This document shows, piece by piece, positions 43,040 through 48,110 of a DNA stretch of 48,110 nt (position 1 is its first letter; each line of letters opens with the position of its first letter). Location of the stretch: assembly GCA_902622825.1 (NCBI GenBank), contig CACNRH010000005.1, positions 1 to 48,110 of the forward strand, read 5' to 3'. The stretch is from an uncultured Pelagibacteraceae bacterium. GTDB taxonomy: Bacteria; Pseudomonadota; Alphaproteobacteria; Pelagibacterales; Pelagibacteraceae. The translations under genes were made by a program, and so were the position numbers. Under the pieces are notes generated by a model. That model was not told the DNA's origin and made no database searches. It saw only the letters and a list, made by a program, of their open reading frames with translations.

Positions 43040-43920
43040 TAAGCAGCCTTTTTTTTCATTAAAAATTCTAAATCTTTTAATGCATCAATTAATTCTTTTT
43101 TTTCAGAGTTTTGAAGTTTTTTTAATGGAGGAAGTAGATTTCCATACTCCTGATTATCAATTTCATATACTGCGTGAATAGCTGGTATCAAATTAAATTT
43201 ATCAAAAACACTTCTTACCTGCATTAGTTTATCATTAACAGTTTGTTCAGCGTTTTTCTCAAAATCATCAAAAACTTTTCTAGACAAAGCAAAAGTTAAA
43301 TTAGCTGTGGCGCTTATACAACCATCGGAACCATTGCTAAGTCCTTTATATAAATATTTCTCACTACCTGGAAAAACCAAAAAGTTAGGTAATTTCAATT
43401 TTTCATAAATATTGTAACTACTATCTTTAATTCCAATTATTGACTTAGGAAAATTTTCATTCAACTTTTTTACCATCTCAACTGAGAAAAGGTATCCTGA
43501 AAGTTTTTCAAAATTATATAAAATTATTTTAGCCTTAGGATTTTTTTCAATTAAAGTTTTATAAAATTTAAAAACCCCCTCGTCCGAATTATTTTTATAG
43601 TATGCAGGTGGCATAACTAAAAAAGTGTCAAAACCATACTCAATGCCATACTTAATTAAATCTAAATTTTCGTTAATAGAGTTGCAGCCAGTTCCTAAGA
43701 AAAAATTTTTTCTTAATTTATGAGTAGATATTTTTGATATTAAATTTTTTTTCTCTGATATTGAAATTAGCTGACTTTGCCCTGTAGATCCAAAGAAAAA
43801 GACACCGTGTAAACCACCCTTTATCAAGTTTTCACCATGTTTAATTGTAGACTCAACGTTTAGCGTTAAGTCATCATTGATTATACTCAGCGAAGCTGCG
43901 AAAACACCTTTTCTTAACAT
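43039..43920 (-). CDS. Dihydrodipicolinate synthase (DapA)-family aldolase/lyase
   Basis: 293 residues, TIM-barrel of the DHDPS/N-acetylneuraminate lyase family. Schiff-base lysine is K165 in GIKDSS and Y135 sits in the LYN position. The substrate-phosphate-like GTTGE motif reads GSTGQ (44-48), so it is probably not DapA itself. Members cleave or join pyruvate with an aldehyde; the substrate here is unknown. First gene of the leftward group with cfa. Confidence 0.85.
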   Translation of the reverse strand: MLRKGVFAASLSIINDDLTLNVESTIKHGENLIKGGLHGVFFFGSTGQSQLISISEKKNLISKISTHKLRKNFFLGTGCNSINENLDLIKYGIEYGFDTFLVMPPAYYKNNSDEGVFKFYKTLIEKNPKAKIILYNFEKLSGYLFSVEMVKKLNENFPKSIIGIKDSSYNIYEKLKLPNFLVFPGSEKYLYKGLSNGSDGCISATANLTFALSRKVFDDFEKNAEQTVNDKLMQVRSVFDKFNLIPAIHAVYEIDNQEYGNLLPPLKKLQNSEKKELIDALKDLEFLMKKKAA

Positions 43921-43962
43921 ATTTTTAACTCATTTTTTTTTATAAATTATAATAATTTTAAA

Positions 43963-44895
43963 ATGAAAGTTCTAGTAATTCAACAAAGATACGGTATTGG
44001 AGATATGGTAATTTTTTCTCCATATATTCAGGCAATTTCTAAAAAATGTGGGGTGCCTGTTAGTATACTTGCTAAAAAAAGTTCTAAAGCATCTGAAATT
44101 TTTTCAGAGGATGATAGTGTTAATGAAATAATAGATCTTGAAAGATCCTTAGATACTATCAGAGGTTTTTTTAAACTATCAAAAATATTAAAAGAAAAAA
44201 ACTTTGATCGGGTATATATTTTTAACGGTTCTTTAAGGTACAACCTAATTGTAAAACATGCTGGTATAAAATCTATATTTCAATATCCATTGTATACCTC
44301 TAAAGATATCATATTTCAGACAGCAAAAATTTTTACTGAAAATTCAATTGGTGAAATAGTTGACACTCAACCCTATATCAAAACAGATAAAAAGAAATCA
44401 GATTTGATTTTTGATAAAGATTACAAACATATCATTTTAGGACTATCGGCATCTGGTGAAACAAAAAGATGGGGAGTTAATAATTTTGTCAAAGTTACAA
44501 ATAAAGTTTCTAGGGAACGTAAGTGTAAATTTTATTTAGCTGGAGGGTCAGCTGATCAAAAAATTATTGATGAATTTATCGGTAAAAGTGAAAGTAAAAA
44601 TTTTTTTTCTCTCACAAATTTAAATATAAAGGAAATAATATCTATTATTAAGTACGCAGACCTTTATTTAGGTAATGATACTGGATTCATGCACATAAGT
44701 TCCGCTCTAGGATTAAAGTGCATTGGTTTATTTATTGACTCACCAGCGTATGCTTATAGTGGTTACACAAAAAATATAGAAGCGATAGTCCCACGAGGTG
44801 AGACCATTAATTCAACAACTCATAATACAAATGGAAGAGACAAAATTTCTTCAGACGAGGTAATTCAAAAAGTTTTAGAACATATAGCTAAATAA
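43963..44895 (+). CDS. Family 9 glycosyltransferase (heptosyltransferase-like)
   Basis: 310 residues. The N-terminal RYGIGDMVIFSPYIQA and the C-terminal sugar-nucleotide-binding GNDTGFMHISSALG match GT9 enzymes of LPS core synthesis, which transfer ADP-heptose or similar. It starts 42 bases from the DapA-like gene in the opposite direction. The 3' end overlaps the J-protein gene by eight bases. The sugar cannot be named. Confidence 0.87.
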   Translation: MKVLVIQQRYGIGDMVIFSPYIQAISKKCGVPVSILAKKSSKASEIFSEDDSVNEIIDLERSLDTIRGFFKLSKILKEKNFDRVYIFNGSLRYNLIVKHAGIKSIFQYPLYTSKDIIFQTAKIFTENSIGEIVDTQPYIKTDKKKSDLIFDKDYKHIILGLSASGETKRWGVNNFVKVTNKVSRERKCKFYLAGGSADQKIIDEFIGKSESKNFFSLTNLNIKEIISIIKYADLYLGNDTGFMHISSALGLKCIGLFIDSPAYAYSGYTKNIEAIVPRGETINSTTHNTNGRDKISSDEVIQKVLEHIAK

Positions 44896-45385
44896 AGTCA
44901 GTTTTTAAGATTTTTTCTTTAGCTTCATTTACTAGTTGACTCAATCTCTCAGTATTTAAATCTCTGTTCATATCAGGATGGATTTTTTTTTGAAGTTTTT
45001 GAGCTGCCGAAATTACTTCTTCTTTTGAACAACCTTTTTTCAAGCCAAGGAGTTTGTAAGCTTCATCAACAGAGATGTTTGATGAGCCTTGTGATGCTTG
45101 AGAAAATTTTCCTGAATTTTTAATATACTGCAAAAGACGATAAAGTTGAAAAAATTGTAATGCGGTTAAACCTTTTATTTTCAATCCTGATAAAAGTATT
45201 AAGAGGAAGGGCAAAGAAAATATAAATTTTCCTCCAATAGCTAAAATTGTTGCCAGCACCAAAGAAATTAAAACAGCGATCCGCTTTAAAAATTGGGCAA
45301 TTTTTTTGCTGCTTGTTTTTGCAAACCAGTTTAAAAACAAATAAACAATGACAAATATGATAATTCCAAATAAAAACAAATTCAT
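44888..45385 (-). CDS. Membrane-anchored J-domain protein, Pam18/TimB-like
   Basis: 165 residues: two N-terminal membrane segments (about 2-20 and 38-66), a linker, then a short C-terminal J domain (about 104-160) with HPD at 136-138 and the ending SVDEAYKLLGL ... LVNEAKEKIL. This layout and the NEAK ending are those of mitochondrial Tim14/Pam18 and its alphaproteobacterial relative TimB, rather than DnaJ. It would recruit DnaK to the membrane. It starts 13 bases from the divergent oligopeptidase gene. Confidence 0.85.
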   Translation of the reverse strand: MNLFLFGIIIFVIVYLFLNWFAKTSSKKIAQFLKRIAVLISLVLATILAIGGKFIFSLPFLLILLSGLKIKGLTALQFFQLYRLLQYIKNSGKFSQASQGSSNISVDEAYKLLGLKKGCSKEEVISAAQKLQKKIHPDMNRDLNTERLSQLVNEAKEKILKTDFI

Positions 45386-45398
45386 ATAATTTCCTATT

Positions 45399-47483
45399 AT
45401 GAATATACCAAAACTTAAAAAGATTAAGACTACGAAAAATTATCACGGTATTCCACTAGAAGATGACTATTCTTGGGTAGATCAACCAAATATCCTTGAA
45501 GTTTTAAAGGACCCAAAAAAATTAGATAAAGAAGTTAAAGAATATATAGAGGCTAATAACAAAATTACTGAAGATTATTTCAAAGATGTTAAAGGTTTGC
45601 AGAAAAATCTTTTTAACGAAATTAAAAGTAAAATAAAATTGGATGATACTGGATTAAAGTATAAAGACAAGAAATATTATTATTGGGCTAAAACAGAGGC
45701 TAAAGGTAATTACGGTAAAAGGATGCGTCAGCTAATCGACGGCTCCGAACCAGAAGAAGTTTTTTTCGATGGAGATTTAGAAAAAAAGAAATCTGGATCT
45801 GAGTATTTTGGCGTTGGAACAGTAAGCGCGTCTTATTGTGATAATTATATTGCTTACTCAGTAGATCTTCAAGGTTCAGAGTATTACACAATTTATTTAA
45901 GGGATCTTAGAACCGGAAAAAATGAAAATGATAAAATTGAAAATACTGGTGGTAGTATCGCCTGGTCTTTAGATAATAAGAGTTTTTTTTATTCTAAATT
46001 GGACAAGTATCATAGACCGAGACAAATATTCAAACACGTGCTCGGAACTTCAATAGATAAAGATAAACTTATTTTTGAGGAAAAAGATGAAACTTTTACG
46101 TGTAGTATTAGTATTACATCTGATGAAAAATTTTTCATCATAACGACCTCTGATCACATTACGACTGAAGAATATTATTTTCCCGCAGATGCTAAAGAAA
46201 TTAATCCTAAGCTTTTTAAAAAAAGAAAAAATGATGTTCGCTATTCGATAGACTCTTGGCAGGGTTATTTTTACGTTCACACCAATGAAGACGCTCGAGA
46301 TTATAAAGTTTTAAAATGTAAAACCGACATGATAGGTAATTTAGAAGAGTATATCCCTGCTAAAAAGGAGACTGTAATAGGAGGCTTTGAGTTTTTAGAT
46401 AATTATATTATTAGATCGGAAAAGTCAGATGCTATTTCAAAACTTTATGTCAGAAATATTAGAACTGATAAGGAAGAAGAAATTAAAATTTCAGAAGAGG
46501 AAATAGGAGTTCCTGGGATTTCTTTGATGCAAAAAGATACAAATACTACAAAGATAAGGGTAAGTTGGGAAAGTATGGCGACACCAGGTAGGGTTTATGA
46601 ATATGACATTGTTTCTAAAGAAAAAAAATTAGTCAAAGAAACTGAGATTCCTTCCGGCCACGATCCAAATAAATATGTTGTGGAACGTATTAAAGCTAAA
46701 TCACACGATGGTAGGATGATACCAATAAGTTTGGTTAGACTAAAAAATGCAAAACAAGATGGAAAATCTAAGGTTCTTCTTTACGCCTATGGTGCCTATA
46801 AACATAGTATCTCTCCAGCTTTTAGTGCATCTAGATTTTGTTTGATCGACAGGGGCATTACTTTTGCTATTGCTCATATTAGAGGCGGAGGTGACATGGG
46901 AGACAAGTGGCATACGGAAGGTAAAAAAAAATTTAAGAAAAATACTTTTTTAGATTATGTGGCGTGTGTTAATCATTTAGTAGAGCAAAGATATACTTAT
47001 AAAGGGGGAGTTTGTTTTTATGGAGGCTCAGCTGGTGGTTTGACAGGAGGAGCGGTGGCTAACCTGGCGCCTGATTTATTTTTCGGAATGCTTTTATTAG
47101 TGCCTTTCGTAGATACGATGACAACTATGCTTAATGAGAAATTACCTTTAACTCCAGGAGAATGGGAGATGTGGGGAAATCCAATTAAAAGTAAAGAGCA
47201 CTTTGAATACATCTTATCATATGCTCCATATAACAATTTACAGAGTAAAGATTATCCATCAATGCTCATAACTACCTCTTTGTTTGATAATCGAGTTCTT
47301 TACTCTGAGCCGGTAAAGTATATTGCAAAATTAAGAGACCTAAAAAGTGATAACAATATTCAACTATTAAAATGCAAAATGGAGGCAGCTGGACACGGTG
47401 GAATGTCAGGCCGTGACAATGCAATTACTGAACTAGCTGAAGAATATTCTTTTATTTTGAAGTCCGCAAAAATTTTAAAATAA
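45399..47483 (+). CDS. ptrB: Oligopeptidase B (prolyl oligopeptidase family, S9A)
   Basis: Cytosolic serine peptidase that cuts short peptides after basic residues. 694 residues, the family length. Beta-propeller about 70-410, then the alpha/beta-hydrolase domain. Catalytic triad: S544 in GGSAGG, D630 in LFDNRV, H666 in GHGGMSG. The GGSAGG and AAGHGG motifs are canonical. No signal peptide. Its start codon is only 13 bases from the J-protein start, so the promoter probably lies within that gene. Confidence 0.93.
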   Translation: MNIPKLKKIKTTKNYHGIPLEDDYSWVDQPNILEVLKDPKKLDKEVKEYIEANNKITEDYFKDVKGLQKNLFNEIKSKIKLDDTGLKYKDKKYYYWAKTEAKGNYGKRMRQLIDGSEPEEVFFDGDLEKKKSGSEYFGVGTVSASYCDNYIAYSVDLQGSEYYTIYLRDLRTGKNENDKIENTGGSIAWSLDNKSFFYSKLDKYHRPRQIFKHVLGTSIDKDKLIFEEKDETFTCSISITSDEKFFIITTSDHITTEEYYFPADAKEINPKLFKKRKNDVRYSIDSWQGYFYVHTNEDARDYKVLKCKTDMIGNLEEYIPAKKETVIGGFEFLDNYIIRSEKSDAISKLYVRNIRTDKEEEIKISEEEIGVPGISLMQKDTNTTKIRVSWESMATPGRVYEYDIVSKEKKLVKETEIPSGHDPNKYVVERIKAKSHDGRMIPISLVRLKNAKQDGKSKVLLYAYGAYKHSISPAFSASRFCLIDRGITFAIAHIRGGGDMGDKWHTEGKKKFKKNTFLDYVACVNHLVEQRYTYKGGVCFYGGSAGGLTGGAVANLAPDLFFGMLLLVPFVDTMTTMLNEKLPLTPGEWEMWGNPIKSKEHFEYILSYAPYNNLQSKDYPSMLITTSLFDNRVLYSEPVKYIAKLRDLKSDNNIQLLKCKMEAAGHGGMSGRDNAITELAEEYSFILKSAKILK

Positions 47484-47487
47484 CAAT

Positions 47488-47517
47488 CTTGAAAAAATAA
47501 AAGCAATCCCCATATAA
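47488..47517 (+). promoter_or_regulatory. Heat-shock (sigma-32) promoter for Hsp20
   Basis: CTTGAAA at 47488-47494 and CCCCATATAA at 47508-47517 with a 13-base spacer match the sigma-32 consensus (CTTGAAA, 13-15, CCCCATNT) almost exactly. It lies 57 bases upstream of the hsp20 start and five bases after oligopeptidase B ends, the only promoter in the gap. Confidence 0.9.
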
Positions 47518-47573
47518 GTTTAGTCAGTTGCCAAATGGGACTGACATTAAACCTTGCTAACAATGGAGGATAT

Positions 47574-48017
47574 ATGACAAGTAAGGATCTATCGATCTTT
47601 AATTCACTTAGACCTTTAAGCATTGGATTCGATGACATGTTTGATCAATTCGAATCTATGTTAGGGAATGGCAGTCTTGCTGTGCAAAGCAATTACCCGC
47701 CATATAACATCCGAAAAGCAGGCAAAGATAAGTATGCTATTGAAGTAGCAGTTGCTGGCTTTAACAAAGATGATGTGGAAGTTGAATATGAAGATAACCT
47801 TTTAACTGTTAAAACAAAAGATGTTAAAAGAACTGAAGAAAAAGAAGGTGGTGAAGTTATTCATCGAGGAATATCGCAAAGATCTTTTGCAAGATCGTTT
47901 ACTATTGCAGATGATGTAAAGGTTAATGGTGCCGAACTGAAAGATGGTTTGCTAACTATTTCTTGTGAAAAAATTATCCCAGAGGCTAAGAAAAAAAGAC
48001 TTATTGAAATAAAATAA
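47574..48017 (+). CDS. Small heat shock protein, Hsp20/IbpA family
   Basis: Holds unfolded proteins for refolding. 147 residues from the ATG at 47574 (MTSKDLSIFN), which has AATGGAGGATAT before it; an ATG 13 codons upstream is not supported. The alpha-crystallin domain (about 42-130) contains YAIEVAVAGFNKDDVEVEYE and the short C-terminal tail ends in an I-x-I/V-like KRLIEIK. A sigma-32 promoter and a terminator frame it as a single-gene heat-shock unit. Confidence 0.94.
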   Translation: MTSKDLSIFNSLRPLSIGFDDMFDQFESMLGNGSLAVQSNYPPYNIRKAGKDKYAIEVAVAGFNKDDVEVEYEDNLLTVKTKDVKRTEEKEGGEVIHRGISQRSFARSFTIADDVKVNGAELKDGLLTISCEKIIPEAKKKRLIEIK

Positions 48018-48025
48018 GTTTACCT

Positions 48026-48051
48026 TACTTGCGGGTGCTAACCCGCAAGTA
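48026..48051 (+). terminator. Terminator hairpin after hsp20
   Basis: TACTTGCGGGT and ACCCGCAAGTA form an 11-bp perfect stem around a four-base GCTA loop, nine bases past the hsp20 stop. A partial U-run (ATTTTT) appears ten bases further on. The remaining bases to the window edge hold nothing I can identify. Confidence 0.82.
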
Positions 48052-48110
48052 CTAAAAACAATTTTTACTGCTAAATCCAACAACTTTGTTATTTGGACTA
48101 ATTTCAAATT

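Noticed and set aside
1-48110. tRNA, rRNA, insertion sequences, prophage or restriction/defence genes
   Set aside because: I looked for conserved tRNA arm sequences, transposase motifs and phage-type genes and saw none.

Overview
The window is a very A+T-rich, tightly packed bacterial chromosome segment. Genes commonly share a few bases at start and stop, and no gap between genes reaches 300 bases. Gene content and order (gcrA; recR-ybaB-dnaX with the SRP RNA gene in front of dnaX; kdsB-pheA opposite a CycM-type cytochrome c; argD-argF; cmk-rpsA-ihfB; pyrF-trpF-trpB-trpA-accD-folC facing trxA) indicate a streamlined alphaproteobacterium. The SAR11 clade (Pelagibacterales) fits best; that assignment is from memory of gene content, not from a search. 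I saw no tRNA, rRNA, CRISPR array, insertion sequence or prophage.

Layout. 1-3.6 kb: 3' part of malate synthase G, then the leftward recR/ybaB/dnaX block, with the small SRP RNA ending five bases before the dnaX start codon. 3.6-8.8 kb: prephenate dehydratase, CMP-KDO synthetase, a membrane-anchored cytochrome c, arginine genes argF and argD, and an ABC-2 permease. 8.9-11 kb: gcrA, a small membrane protein, and a remote relative of PiT phosphate permeases. 11.1-16.2 kb: leftward ugpBAECQ operon for glycerol-3-phosphate and glycerophosphodiesters, with a hairpin after ugpB. 16.3-30 kb: an SMR-like protein and an NDUFA9-like protein, then a long rightward run covering RNase D-like, LPS genes (kdsD, lptC, lptB), aroA, cmk, rpsA, ihfB, pyrF, trpFBA, accD and folC. 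30-33 kb: leftward rmuC, sbcB-like exonuclease I and trxA. 33-37 kb: small membrane proteins, a flavodoxin-fold protein, an FAH-family hydrolase, a SRAP protein and a TauD-like dioxygenase. 37-48 kb: purEK, a thioesterase, a lipoprotein, a lipase-like metallo-beta-lactamase-fold protein, a very lysine-rich coiled-coil protein, cfa, a DapA-like protein, a family 9 glycosyltransferase, a Pam18/TimB-like J protein, oligopeptidase B, and an Hsp20 gene with a textbook heat-shock promoter.

How the genes work together. Most of the window is housekeeping: replication and repair, outer-membrane LPS supply (kdsB, kdsD, lptC, lptB, GT9), aromatic and arginine amino acid synthesis, pyrimidine and purine steps, fatty acid initiation and translation. 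Accessory functions are phosphorus scavenging (ugp), lipid modification (cfa, the lipase-like protein), protein quality control (Hsp20, J protein, peptidase) and several small unknowns.

Most worth a second look: natural substitutions of catalytic or signature residues in TrpB, AroA, FolC and the SMR protein; a possible gamma/tau slippage site in dnaX that would give a 431-residue product; the SRP RNA/dnaX junction; the lysine-rich coiled-coil protein; the PiT-like protein; and the small genes around 32.8-33.5 kb. I did not find a clear defence or mobile system.
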